A stretch of DNA of 64,000 nt from the NCBI GenBank assembly GCA_008704415.1, contig VXIS01000132.1, forward strand, positions 1 through 64,000, written 5' to 3'. The stretch's first letter is position 1. The number at the start of each line of letters is the position of its first letter. Below, piece by piece: positions 43,404 through 54,562 of the stretch. The position numbers were made by a program, and so were the translations under genes. Source of the stretch: Sphaerosporella brunnea (taxonomy: Eukaryota > Ascomycota > Pezizomycetes > Pezizales > Pyronemataceae). The notes beneath the pieces were generated by a model. It searched no databases. It saw only the letters and a list, made by a program, of their open reading frames with translations, and was not told the origin of the DNA.

Positions 43404-46165
43404 TTTGGTCGCAGCGTCCCGGAGGCGATTGCCTGCTGGGTTATTTGTTGGCGTTGCAGCCAGGCGGGCTGCAAACCTCCTGCGTCTGTGCTTCAGGACT
43501 GTCTCCGCATCCGTGAACCCAGCTTCGCAGATGAGTGGGCCAATGGCGGAGGTTGGCAGGGCACCAAGTACTGTCCTGGCTTGCCGGTTGAACAGCTTCT
43601 GGATGTCGTCCACGCGCTCCTTCTGTCCGCGTCGGCCGTTGTCGAACCATAGCTCTGTACCGTACAAGGCGACGGCCTGCACTGCCGCAATTTGAATGCG
43701 TCGGACGTTCTCTGGGCATAGGCCAAGCTTGCCGGACAGGGATCTTATCCTGGCCTCAGCCGCTCTGGCCTTACCCATCCGGACGTTGTGGTGGTGAAGA
43801 AGAGATAGCTTGCTATCCAGGAAAACCCCTAGCCATCGTGTAGCCTGCTTGTTGTATGGCACCAGTACGCCGGCAACTGTCACCTTTACGTCCGGGAGTT
43901 TGCGTTTCCTGGTCAGCAGTAGGGCTTCAGTCTTGTCCACGTCAAAGGCAACTGCATTGTCGTTGGCCCAGCGTAGGCTCACTGCTGCACATTGGTTAAG
44001 GGTGTGCGTGACCTCGGCGACTGTATCTCCTGTCGCTGCCCATGCCACATCGTCGGCATAGGAGAGGGCAAAAGCTCCGTTGACTTCGGCTTCGACCGTG
44101 GGGAACAGGCCGGAGAGGTAAATGGTGAAGAGTATTGGTGAGATGGGCGATCCCTGTGGAAGGCCCGTCTTGATTGCCATGGGCTCGCTGAGCTGCCCCT
44201 CAACCTTCATCCTGACCCATCTGTCCTCCATGAAGGATGCCGTCCACCTGATCAGACTGTGGGGTGCATCTAGGGACTTGAGCCTGCGGATAAGGACCGC
44301 CTTGGAAACATGATCGAAGGCCCCTTTAACGTCCATCAGTAGGACACCTACAATACCGTAAAAACTCACTTAAAAGAGACCCCCTCCAGATTTGGTTAGC
44401 AGCACAGATTTGCCATATATGGAATTTAATATCTCCAAAAGGAAGTCACTAAAAAACAAAACCCTCTTTAGTAATCTTAAAAGTTTCCTTATAAGGCAAT
44501 TATTTGCCGCTAACCAAATCTGGGGGGGTCTCTTTTAAGTGAGTTTTTACGGTACCTTGCCTCTGCCAGGCCTCGTGTGCTTGGTCCATGAGGATGGCCA
44601 CCGCGTCGACAGCTGCCCTGCCAGTGCGGCTACCAAACTGTCCCTCGTGCAGCCAAGAGCCAGCCTCGGCAGCTCTTGTGAGTCGTCCTGTAACAACCCG
44701 CTCTATGGTTTTACCAAGGCAGCAGAGCAGTGATATCACCCGATGTGATCGTGCCTTGGAGTAGTCATCCTTGCCGGGTTTGGGTATCACGACTCCGGTG
44801 GCTTGTCGCCATGGTTTGGGTTGGTAGCCTTGCCATACGCATGCACCTACCAGCGCCGTGAAGCCATCGGGGTACCACTTCCAGATTAGCCCGACTGCCG
44901 GTGAGCCAAGTATGTCTGGGCCTGTCGCAGAGCGAGAGGCCTGTGCGAAGCACGCCTGTTCCACCTCCTCAGCCTCCACGTAGACGTCCCGATCAAGCTG
45001 GTCAAGCTCTTGCAGAGACCAGTTGTCTACGGGCGGTGTCGGGAAGGCCTGTCTGGCCATCATGTCGCTCTTTTCCGGTGTTGATGTTGCGACGAGACCG
45101 TCTGGGTTGGTCAGCGAACCTCCCTCAGCGGTGGTGGGAGTTCCGTTGGTGTATCGTAGGGCTTTCCAGGTGTCCGTTGGTCCCGCGTTTTGGAGGAAGG
45201 AGGCCCAGTGTTCCCGTGAAGCTTTTCGGATGGCTGCACGCAGCGCCCTGCGTGCATTTTTAACTGCCTGGTGTGTGGTGCCGTGCCGCTTGCGGAAGTA
45301 TCGTTTGACCGCGCCGAGTACGCGCCGCAGTTCGTCAATGTCTGTGTTCCACCACCTCTTTGATCGGGTGCAAACGCGCAGTGGTTTGGCATGCTGCTGG
45401 AGGACTGCAATCAGGGAATCCGAAATCCATTGGGCCTCAGCGTCAAGCTCTGTCGTGGGTGCGTCCAAGGAGGTTATAGGTCGGCCAGCCGCTCCGGCGT
45501 GCCAGGTGCTGTGGGCGGCATCAAGCTCTTTCTCTGTCATCCCGTTTATGTCCCATTCTGTAACCTCCTGGCTTGTAGACTGGCTGAGTCGGTCGTGGTT
45601 GTCCATGATGGACCAGGATATAAGGACATGGTCCGAACCCGTCTCGTGTTCTGGTGCGTCTGCGGACCAGCGGTTGACTGCGATGTTTGGAGACGACATT
45701 ATTAAATCCAGAATGGCTGGCATAGCCCCTCGGTTGCAGGTAGGGGTGTCGTCGTTCCAGACAGTCATTTCCTATTTGTCGATGATGGATTCTAACCAGG
45801 AGCTGTGGCGTTTGGCTGTGCATGTTGGATCCCACCGGATGCTGTGTGCGTTGAAGTCACCTGCCAGTACGAGGTCTCTTGACGATGCAAGGATGGTTTC
45901 CCAGTCCTCAAGCCGGCTAGGCCGTTGACTGGTGAACCTGTCGGTGGTTGCGCCGTAGCGAAACTCGTCGTAGATGTTAACGATGCGACATTTGGCGCCA
46001 GTGGGGGATGTGACGTCAAGCACCATGACATCACAGTTTGAGGTGAGGTTAGAGCGAACAGTGACTTTTGTATGCGTGTCAATGCGCACGGCCGCACGTG
46101 TCCTGCTTGTACCTTATATGCGGAAGCCTTGGTATTGTATCTGGTAGGCTGGGGGCTCTTGGATG
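43404..46165 (-). pseudogene. LINE endonuclease and reverse transcriptase
   Basis: On the minus strand the endonuclease begins at VLIQEPPAY (catalytic Glu), with LVLAGDFNAHSIRWD and later ETGSDHVLISW. The reverse transcriptase has LLMDVKGAFDHV, TGLPQGSPISP, SYADDVAWAA (catalytic YADD) and RWLGVFLDSKL. An in-frame TAG lies near 45768, and the coding frame is split by the MITE at 44354-44554. The N-terminal end of the endonuclease is missing where the LTR begins. Confidence 0.9.
44354..44554. mobile_element. MITE inserted in the LINE reverse transcriptase
   Basis: About 46-bp terminal inverted repeats (CCGTAAAAACTCACTTAAAA... / inverse) bounded by TA on both sides. Removing it restores the reverse transcriptase frame between AWQRQGT and VGVLLMDVKGAFDHV, which dates the insertion after the LINE. 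Non-coding, Tc1/mariner-type. Confidence 0.9.
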
Positions 46166-46170
46166 AGCAC

Positions 46171-46562
46171 TGTAACGGAGAGGGTCGAGAACAGACTGGA
46201 GGGGCCCAAGGTACTCGCGTACAGAGGGGGCAAGAACGAGAGCAGGAACAAGATCCAAAGGCAGGACAAGAGGCAGGACAAGAGGTGCGACGCGCACGGT
46301 CAGGATTCAGATTGGAACGAAGGTACTCAGATTGTCATACGAAGGTTCAGTAAAGAGGAAAGGAAAACGAACAACAAAGCGGAAGCGAAGGCCCCTTATA
46401 GCAATCACGTGAGCGCGGTGCGCCGCGCCACGTGGTAGCCGAACATAACCTCGGCTCGGAGCCATCCCACCGAGCCTCCCTACAGAGCCTCATCACAACA
46501 CCACAAACAACCCCCACTTCCGAACCTCACCACGTGACAACCATCCAACTTGCGCCGTGACA
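46171..46562. mobile_element. Solo LTR, shorter copy (392 bp)
   Basis: Starts TGTAACGG and ends CCGTGACA; about 90% or more identical by eye to 42885-43398 but lacking about 120 bp between two CCATCC microhomologies. Flanking 5-mers differ (AGCAC left, AGTTC right), so there is no target-site duplication. LINE ORF1 lies on one side and the truncated endonuclease on the other. Confidence 0.85.
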
Positions 46563-47032
46563 AGTTCCAGTTCTGCCACTTTGGCAATGAGCGGCTCTGT
46601 GATCTCGGCCATCAGTCTAAGTATGCGGCTTGTGTGTGTTTCAAAGCCGGCGTCTAGGCGGTTCATGTGGCCGGACATGGCCTCTTTGATGGCGTCGTGG
46701 ATAATCTCAGCAAGCCTGTTGCTTTCGGGCACTTCATGACGTCGGCGCTTGCGCGACTCCGCCAGAGGTTGGGCCGGCGGCCCGTCAAAAGAGGTGGGGG
46801 TGCTGAACCTGCTAAGGTCCAGAGGGGTGCTTCCTGTCAAGTCGCGCGTCATGGCGCGGGTCATGCGTGGGGCATTTAGGGCACCCGGAGTTGGCGGGGT
46901 TGGAGTCGGGGCTGGGATGTCAGAGCCAGTTTGGGGCTCGGCAGTCGTCATAGGCGGGGGCATTGTCGGCACCGGTGTTGGGGTCAGGGCGGGCTCGGAC
47001 CACTGGGAGACGCCCTGGAGGTCGACCTCCAT
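46563..47032 (-). pseudogene. LINE ORF1 fragment
   Basis: ATG at 47032 opens a Pro/Thr-rich N-terminus, then a basic KRRRHEVPES patch and a helical region (IHDAIKEAMSGHMNRLDAGF...). It is cut after about 155 codons by the LTR, so the C-terminal part, where zinc knuckles are expected, is missing. Confidence 0.7.
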
Positions 47033-47040
47033 GTCGTCCT

Positions 47041-47669
47041 ATCGTCAAAAAAAAGAAATACAAGGAGTTGTCGGCGAAAAGCAGCGGGCGTTGAGTTAGC
47101 GCGGTTCGGAATAGCCGAGCGCGCGCTTAACCAAGCGCGCAACGTCACTTCAACACCTGCAATTACAATGATAACATCAGGTGTAAGACCTTTACTGGTG
47201 GTCGCGATGTCGCACCGGCGGCAGATTTCCCAGGTTCGCAAATTACTCCAGGTTCCGTCTTAAACCCGCGCAGCAGCAGCATCATAAACGTGTTTAAAGC
47301 CCTGCAACATTTACCACATTTGGAGGAAAGCCATCCCGGAAAAAAAATAACCAGCCGGACATGGAAGTGCTTCATAGCGGAAACAGGACTGGCTGGATGA
47401 TGCCGCCGTCGACTGAAGACAAGTAGATCCTCGTTGGATACAAGTGATTCACTGCTCGCTTGGTTGCGTGGGAATGCGGAAGTCCGAACTACACACTGGT
47501 CAGCTGTAGTGATAGGCAAAACCTGGCGGGTCGACTTTCAGAGTCTAGGTTGCAAGTAGAGGATTAGTCGCCGACCTGGAGTGGTCATAGCTTTATGGGC
47601 CGTGCGCAGCCTGAGTGCGCGCGGCGCGCGTTCTATCTATAGCATTCCGTTCTATCTACATTTATCCAT
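47041..47669. other. Likely LINE 5'UTR and flank
   Basis: No supported gene. GC-rich palindromic motifs (CGCGCGCTTAACCAAGCGCG near 47118-47140). Probably includes the LINE 5'UTR. Confidence 0.4.
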
Positions 47670-48457
47670 CTACACTCGTTGCTGCTGACTTCCAGTCCCC
47701 GCATTACTACTAGTAATATCTTCCAGTTCGTCCACCAGGGTGCCCATATCCTCGTCGATGTCCTCCAGGAGGCCCACATCCTTGTTCCCTGGCCCGGGGC
47801 CGTCGTCCTCTGGTAGATAGTGATCCACTAAAAATGCGTGCTCCTGACCGTCCTCTTGAGACCCCTCGAAACGCTTGATGTCATCCTGCGCGATCTCAGG
47901 CAAGCCGAGCCAAACATGCTCGCGGAGGAACGAAGATGCGATGTTGCCAGGCTTTACTAGCCAATGTCCTCTTCCCGGCACATACTTATCCTCGGGCCCT
48001 TTATGGCACCGGGTACAGTACACCTGATGCCGAGCTTCCTCACCCTCAGCCGGTATGGATCCAGACTCGGAGGCGTTTGGATCGATCCTCAATAATACCT
48101 TCCGCCGGTAGAGGTACCACTGGAACTTCTTTGGCGTGCCAGTGTTTGGTGTGAGGATCTGCTCCTCAGGAAAGTGCGCGCTCAAGGTATCTGTGTATTA
48201 AATTTCAGTCGCTGCGCAAGCTACTAGGGACTTCTCTGCACTCACCATAGTGACCGGACAGAGTCCTAAAGAATGATGCTCTGCTTGAAAAGTCGAGCGC
48301 AATTGAGGCTTCCGGTTCAGGCCTCTGACTCGCTCCATGGATTGTCAATATCAGTGCGCTGTCTCGGCGGATGCTTCTGGGCTGTAGAAACGACGCTGGG
48401 CGATGGATGCTATGGCGGCCTTTTTAAATAACGCTCAGCAGTCTACCTAGTTGCCAT
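47670..48457 (-). CDS. Hypothetical acidic-tail protein, N-terminus uncertain
   Basis: Exons 48190-47670 and 48376-48246 are joined by a clear 55-nt intron (donor GTGAGT, acceptor ACACAG, frame kept). The start is uncertain: a possible mini-exon 48457-48447 with a 70-nt intron gives an ATG and 220 aa. The protein reads SSRASFFRTLSGHYD, then TPKKFQWYLYRRKVLLRI, YCTRCHKG (possible zinc pair) and GRGHWLVKPGNIAS. It ends in an Asp/Glu-rich tail. No family recognised. Given the transposon neighbours it may belong to a mobile gene family. Confidence 0.5.
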
Positions 48458-48559
48458 GATGAAAGCTCGCGGCTTCCGAAGCACTGGGAAGCGACCGAGA
48501 AAAATCTACTCATGATGCACTTTTCGCGGTCGCGGAGCGGTGAGTTCGATTGCGGGGGC

Positions 48560-48774
48560 TACTATCGCGTGGCCCCCAATGTCGTTTTTTCCCCAGTGTC
48601 GCGCTGAAAAGTACGCCGGCTGGCTCAGAAATACGCATGGCAACGGGCAACGTTTCTGAGTGGTGGTTGCTACGCGAGGTCCCCGCCAAAGCTGCCCGCG
48701 TATTTCTCAGCCAGCCAGCGTACTTTTCAGCGCGACACTGGGGAGAAAACGACATTGGGGGCCACGCGATAGTA
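48560..48774. mobile_element. 215-bp palindromic MITE
   Basis: Arms of about 70 bp (CTATCGCGTGGCCCCCAATG... at 48562, inverse ending at 48772) differ at only a few positions and are separated by about 60 nt. TA lies at both ends (48560-48561, 48773-48774). Would form a strong hairpin. Non-coding. Confidence 0.85.
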
Positions 48775-50231
48775 ACAGCGGAGCATGTGAACAGGTTTAA
48801 CACGTGAACAGCGGCAAAAAAACATCGGAATCCCGCGGTTCACGATTTGCGGCTAAAGCCAACATCCAGTATTGGATGGATCCACGTTGACCCACCCCTT
48901 GATTCCGGACGACATATATTAGCAAGCCCAAGCTATCCAGCAACGCATATTGACGTCGAAGACAGACCGCGAGTGACAACGCTGCTTTCGCTGGGCATAC
49001 AGCGCCGAACGTCACGTGTGGCGGTTCAGCATGTGCGAACATCCGTTTTCCATCAGTTTAGGCAGCTTCGTATCGGTTTCTGGCGCCCAATCCCGCTGCG
49101 CTCATACCGCATCCCTCGCGTAGATTCGCAATGCCGCAAGGCCGAGTCAGAGGCAAGATTGCCAGGGGATTTCCGACTGCGCACAGAATACAGTCCGCGC
49201 GAGGACCATGAGCAGGAACACGATCGGGACCAGAGTCCACAAGAATATCAACGTCGTGCTTCGAGCAGAAATCATCACCGGAAAAAAATTACAGACAGGA
49301 GAAAGAGCGCAGGCGAGAACACGATCCGCCTTACCGAAAGGATTGTCAGGGGCTTATAGAGCACTCGCTTCTCGATTGCCTAGCCCGTGTAGTGCCGACC
49401 CAGTGCGGCCGGTTGTTAAACGTTCACGAGGTTGCCAAACGTTGTGATCTCATCCGCTGGTTGGAACAGAATGAGCACCTTTATCCCCCCGCTCGAAAAG
49501 ATTGCGCGAGATTATCTGTCAAGCGCGCGATCATCAGTGCCTTCAGAGTGTGATATTTCAAGGTCTGATGAGCTGATCCCCAAAACGAGTTGTCATCTTG
49601 ACGCGCACCTAGCAAACTTCATCTTACCTCGTCGCTATTGCCCTCTCTTGACTGAGGTGTTGGAGCCCGACTAGATCACGTGCCTGGGGTTGAGCGGGTT
49701 TATGTACTCTAGATAGATCGCTCGCTCTGCTTTTACAACAACGAATACATCACACTTCACCACCACCACCACTTTCATCCGCTCTCTGTTCTGCGCCCGT
49801 TAGACAGTACCTCACACTACTCTGGTCAACATGAGGCTTTCAAGGAAGAAATGGAGCACTGCAACCGTCGCAAGGTTGAGGAAACTCGCATAGTAGCGAC
49901 GGTCATGACGAGCTGTGTTCATCCAGTATCATTGTCTGGCATCCGGTACGGAGAACGAAGAGGTGGAACTTTGGAAGCCACCGGGGAAGAGCATAGTGAA
50001 GAACAACATCGTCTGCAGCACGATGTCTAGGAACATCGGCACCAGGTGGGAATTCGAAGCGTAATAGGGGGGCTCAGACAGCGTTTATTCCTTTTTCGAC
50101 GTTTCTGGATTTCAGGCCAGTTTCGGCCGCAAATGACTTACAGACATCGATAAACGGAAGGTTGGAAAATTCGGATGTCCAAATCAAAAACGCCCAGTCG
50201 AGCGGCCCTAATGGAACGGAAGCAGACCAGT
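48775..50231. other. Intergenic region
   Basis: About 1.5 kb. A plus-strand frame at 48847-49359 is Arg/His-rich and shows no family resemblance. CCA/CAC triplets at 49757-49775. I see no gene I can support. Confidence 0.45.
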
Positions 50232-50535
50232 TAGAGCTGTGCACGGGGCGACGGGTCGGGGCGCGGGCGGGCGCGGTGCGACGAGGTGGGCCGGGGCAGC
50301 GCGGGGTGCACCGGGGCGCGACGGGGTGATCGGGGTTGGGCGGGGTCATCGGGGTGTGACGGGGCATAACCGCGGCGGGGTGTATCGGGAGCATCGGGAT
50401 GGCCGGGGTTCCGACGGGGCGGCCGGGGCAGCGACGGGGTGGCCGGGGCACGAGGTGGCCGGGGCGCGGCGAGGCTTTCTCCGCCTCGTCGAGCCTCGTG
50501 CCCCGTCGGGGCGCCCCGACCCGTGCACAGCTCTA
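50232..50535. mobile_element. G-rich TA-flanked element (304 bp)
   Basis: Terminal inverted repeat GAGCTGTGCACGGG / CCCGTGCACAGCTC, bounded by TA at 50232-50233 and 50534-50535. The interior is an irregular run of CGGGG / GCCGGGG units with dozens of G3-G4 tracts on the plus strand, ending in a CCCCGTCGGGGCGCCCC hairpin. No coding capacity. MITE-like, with high G-quadruplex potential. Confidence 0.8.
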
Positions 50536-51231
50536 TCAGACCAGGCACCTCAGGTTCCGGGAGGGATTGCAGAATCATTATTTATCGTCCAGCGAAGATG
50601 CAGAGCGGGCCACAGACTTGGGATCTCAGGAAAAGGGAGTGCTGGAGGCTCACAGGAGTGCCTAGGCATTTGGTATTCAACGGGACGCACTCAAGATGGA
50701 AATGACAAATCTGGCGTCCCTGCGGCGGGAAAACATGTCAAACAGCATCGACAGAAAATTCACTAATCATCGACTAAAAGAATCTTCCGAAATCACGGAC
50801 TGCAAAGATATCACCTGTAGATGATGTTAGGCATCGCAGTTCGTATGATTCGGACAGTCTGAGGGGCCTCGCCGAACAAAGGTTTAGGTGACATTGAAAA
50901 ACGGAGTATTCTAATCGCCGCGCAGCTCGCAAAACAAAGAAACGAACTGCCCGAATTAAATGCGAAAAAAACCCGGCACCTCATGCTTCCGCAGGAATTC
51001 AGCACCAGAGTACATTCTCGATGCCGACTCAAGCCACAGTTGATGACGGAGCACAACCTGTCGAACAACTGTCGAAAATTGCCGACCTCGATCAAATTTC
51101 CTGCAAACGATTTTAGCCATTGCGGTTCATAACATCGTGCAAACAAACAGTGAGCGGAAATGGAAAGAACTGACCATAGCATGCCTTGCGGGGTCAATGA
51201 TGATACGACGCGTCCGAACTAATTCCGCAGG

Positions 51232-52110
51232 TGATGCAACGAAGAAGAAAGCTTTTAGCTGCAGTGAAACACAGATCGAGCGCAGAAAGCTTTCGGCGGG
51301 CCATATATAATAGCATTTACAGCTGAAACTTTAGGTTCTGGGGAATCCACAAATGATGAACTTGAAATTTATTCCTGCCAACGATGTCAGTCATTGCGAT
51401 TCAGAAGATTCAAAAAACTGACCAGATGACGCCTTGAGGGGCAACGGCGGGTAAGATGCGCCCAATTGTTTGGCTGCAGTGAAAAACAGCCCGATGCGAA
51501 ACAGCTTTCGACATGGCATATATATCGGCATGTACCGCGGAAACTGAAGGTTGGGGGGAATCCACAAAACACGAACAGGAAATCTAATCCCGCAAAAGAT
51601 GGCAGCGAAAATGTAAAAAACGCACCGCAGAAAACCCTGTGGGGAAATGAATGGATGTGCGCCCGTACGAATTGGGCGAGTGATGCAACGAAGAACAAAG
51701 CTTTTAGCTGCAGTGAAACACAGATCGAGCTGTGAAAGCTTTCCATGCGGCATATGTATTAGCCATTTCACCAGAGACAGTAGGTTCCGGGGAGATCCAC
51801 AAATGATGAATTGAAATGTATTCCTGCAAACGATGTCAGTCATTGCGGTGCATAAGCCAGAAGAAACTGACCAGATGATGCCTTGCAAGGCGAATGACGA
51901 TACGACGCGCCGGAACTAATTGCTCTGGTGATGCAACGAAGAAGAAAGCTTTTGGCTGCATTAAAACAGATCGACTGCTGAAAGCTTTGCATGCGGCATA
52001 TGTATCAGCATTTACAAGTGGAACTGTAGGTTCGGGGGAATCCACAAATCATGAACATGAAATTTAATGCTGCAAAACGAGGTCAGTCATTGCGTTCATA
52101 ATAACTATAG
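51232..52110. repeat. Diverged tandem array, about 230-bp unit
   Basis: Four units start near 51232, 51463, 51682 and 51931. Shared landmarks: GATGCAACGAAGAA, GAAAGCTTTTAGCTGCAGTG, GGAATCCACAAATGATGAA and CGATGTCAGTCATTGCG. More degenerate related sequence extends upstream to about 50850. Minus-strand frames run through two units but carry stops. Origin unknown; possibly a satellite or expanded relic. Confidence 0.75.
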
Positions 52111-52159
52111 GTACCCCTTGCCGGCACTCACCGCACCAACTTGTAAATAACAGTTCAGG

Positions 52160-54562
52160 TCATGGAAGCATAAACTCAGCTTCAGGAACATCGACGTTGC
52201 CGGCATGAAAGACAATGACTTTTGTAAAGTTCTCGTCGAAACACACGTTATAGAACTTTTGGAATTCCGCTCCTGAAGTTTTGTAAGCGGCAATACCAAA
52301 GGAGAAGCGCGTGGCAGTTATTACCAATCTTCACTTTGCGCGGACGGTTCGCGCGAAAGTTCACAATCACATAATCTTTCATGTCGCCCGTGGCCATCCA
52401 CTCCCCGTATGCTCCTCCTGCGTCAAAACGCCGGATGTGTTCAGCAATTTTTCTCCCTTCCAACAAAAGCTCCATGCCCCACCCGTAGTGGGGGATCATG
52501 ATGTCGATGGATGCATTTGTGTGCTTTCCGTACTCGGGGATTGAGTAGAGGCTGCCGCCGAGCATTTTGTGCAGCGCGCGATAGAGCTCGAAATGGTACG
52601 TGGCCTCCTTGGGGGAGTACACACCCGCGGGTCCTAGTCTGCAGGAGGAGCTCCTCAGTTGGGCGGGGTTGAAATCATGGAGCGCGCTTATGAGAAGATC
52701 TTTGAGTGAGGTGATGGTAGGGACGGCGGGGACGGAAGGCGCCATCTGCACGGAATAGTACCTATGGCAGGATTAGCCATTGTGAAACTGAGCAAAGCAC
52801 ACAAGTGAGGAACTACCATGCATGACATTCCGAAGGCAGAACCCAGACTCGCTCCCCCTCCCATGGCCGCTGCGTATCTCGTCGGTAATGCGAGTATATG
52901 AACCCTTGTCGGTGTAGCATTTGCACATGCTCTTCCAATTTCTGGGTAGTCCACCCCGAGTCTCGGTTTGCGGCGACCAGGCGGCCATACATGCCAGCGC
53001 TCAGATGCCCGTCTAGTACCATTGTTTTGAAGATGCAATGGTAATAGGGGTCCGCGAGGTCGTTGCGCAGCAACCCTCTTGCAAACTTGCTTCCGGAAAG
53101 GGCCAACGCCAGTACCCGCGGATCGGCCAAATACTCTCGAACCATGTCGTAGGAGATGTCGCGGTAACGGCGCAAATACTGCGCAAAGTACTGTGAGACG
53201 GTTAACGAATTGCTCCAAACGAATATCCTTGATGAATACTTGCATCGAGGAGAATCTCAATAAGCCCCGCGAGGCATCCAACGTGCCCATGCGTAAAGGA
53301 TATGAGGAAATGGCAGAGCGCTGGATCAAAGTTCACTGGGGCGGGGTACGAGGTCAAACGCCGCTTGATTACGTCCATTGCTTCTTCAAAGTCCAGCAAC
53401 AACCCCAGTTCTGCAGCTTGCCCGAAGCCACTAGGAGCCAGGCCAACCACCTGGCCTTCACCGAAGGAGAGAGGTGTCTGAGTAGTGGTCGGCGTCATGG
53501 AGCCGGCCGGTTCTGGGCCCGCTGAACCGAAGGAGCAAAAGAGCGCTATGTAAGGACCGACCGACTGGTCCACTGTTTTCAAGAACTCCACCCAGAGTTG
53601 CAGATCCCAGTACGAGTCTTGCGCCTCGTCAAACAACAGGACGACCTTTTTTTCACTAGCGAGAAGCTCTTGTACAGACAAACCCGTGATGGTTTCAAGG
53701 TATCCGTGCGCGTTTCCGAAGTGCTCCGTAAGGGTGTCTTTATTCCAGCCTTGGGTGACAAAGACTTGGTACTCCGGGTCAGTGGTTGCGATATGGCTCT
53801 CCAGCAGGCGGCGGAGGGTAGTTTTCCCGCTTGCGGGAGTTCCACGGATCTGCACGATCCGCTGGAATCGTATGAGGTCCCAAAGCCCGCTTACTAATGC
53901 GGCTCTTGGTGCCCATGCATCTGGGGCCGTCAGTATGTAATCGGGATGTGCGGAAAGTAGCAGATTTGAAGGTAGTATACCAGGCAGCGGGCTGACACCC
54001 CAGGGGCCCACAGTCAGGGGCATGAAGCGGGATTTCTTGACTGCGACGGAATTGGTGATGAGAGAAGATCGTGCAGCAGGAGTACCGAGCCTTGCGAGGG
54101 AGCTGGTCGGCGCAGAATGCTGTTCCCAAGAAGAGTGATTTGCAGAGGAATGAGGCTGAACAGAAGGAGAAGGATTTGCAGAGGGAGGAGGCTGAGCAGG
54201 AGAAGGTTGAGCGGGGGAAGAAGGCAGTGGGCAAGGAGGATGATGTGCAGAGATAGGAGAAGGACAAACAGAAGACGCATGTGGAGAGGGATGCTCAATA
54301 TGCTGGCCTTCCTCCGGAGGTGGATTGATATAAACCATGGTCGTTGTTTGGCCTTCCACCAGTGCGATAATTGTCAGACGTGTCGGCCACGGTCTCGCTG
54401 GCTCTCCCTCCTCCTGCCTCGCAAGCATGTAATTAGCTTTTATGGTCTCCCAGGTGACCGCCAGCAACGTATCTGCTGAGGTGTTTCCAGCAACTGTTCA
54501 CACTCATGGAGTTTGAGCCCGGCAAAGTATTCCTCAGGGCCAGTAATATATTGTGACGACAT
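52160..54562 (-). CDS. Crinkler/RHS-type P-loop ATPase and nuclease-like protein
   Basis: Exons from the 3' end: 52160-52272, 52325-52761, 52817-53190 and 53244 up to about 54467 in one frame, over 700 aa. Introns of 52, 55 and 53 nt keep frame; the 53-nt one (53191-53243) is GC-AG (GCAAGT). The N-terminus is unresolved: the ATG at 54562 is in a different frame and would need an intron of about 32 nt or a frameshift. Order: N-terminal header, Pro/Ser-rich linker, P-loop GTPASGKTT (near 53835), Walker B LLFDEAQDS (near 53625), helical lid. Last is a restriction-endonuclease-like domain with SIDIMIP and ELLLEGRKIAEH (52438-52473), spaced as in Crinkler/RHS proteins. These act as nucleases in host manipulation or genome conflict (family knowledge). 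No signal peptide seen. Confidence 0.75.

Larger units (their letters stand above)
41452..47040 (-). mobile_element. Degenerate Tad-like LINE with nested insertions
   Basis: Non-LTR retrotransposon on the minus strand. The ORF1 start is at 47032, then endonuclease, reverse transcriptase, RNase H and a C-terminal CCHC. The 3' end lies at 41452-41520 with an AAAAC-repeat tail (TTTTTG on the plus strand). Three insertions interrupt it: solo LTRs at 42885-43398 and 46171-46562, and a MITE at 44354-44554. In-frame stops fit C-to-T decay such as CAG to TAG. Its 3' tail abuts the right repeat of the Tc1/mariner relic. Confidence 0.85.

Noticed and set aside
48847..49359. Plus-strand frame of 170 codons
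   Set aside because: Arg/His/Glu-rich without motifs; no homologue recalled and no flanking exon.
50232..50535. CRISPR-like or telomeric repeat
   Set aside because: The G-rich units are irregular, spacers are absent, and the inverted ends with TA point to a MITE.
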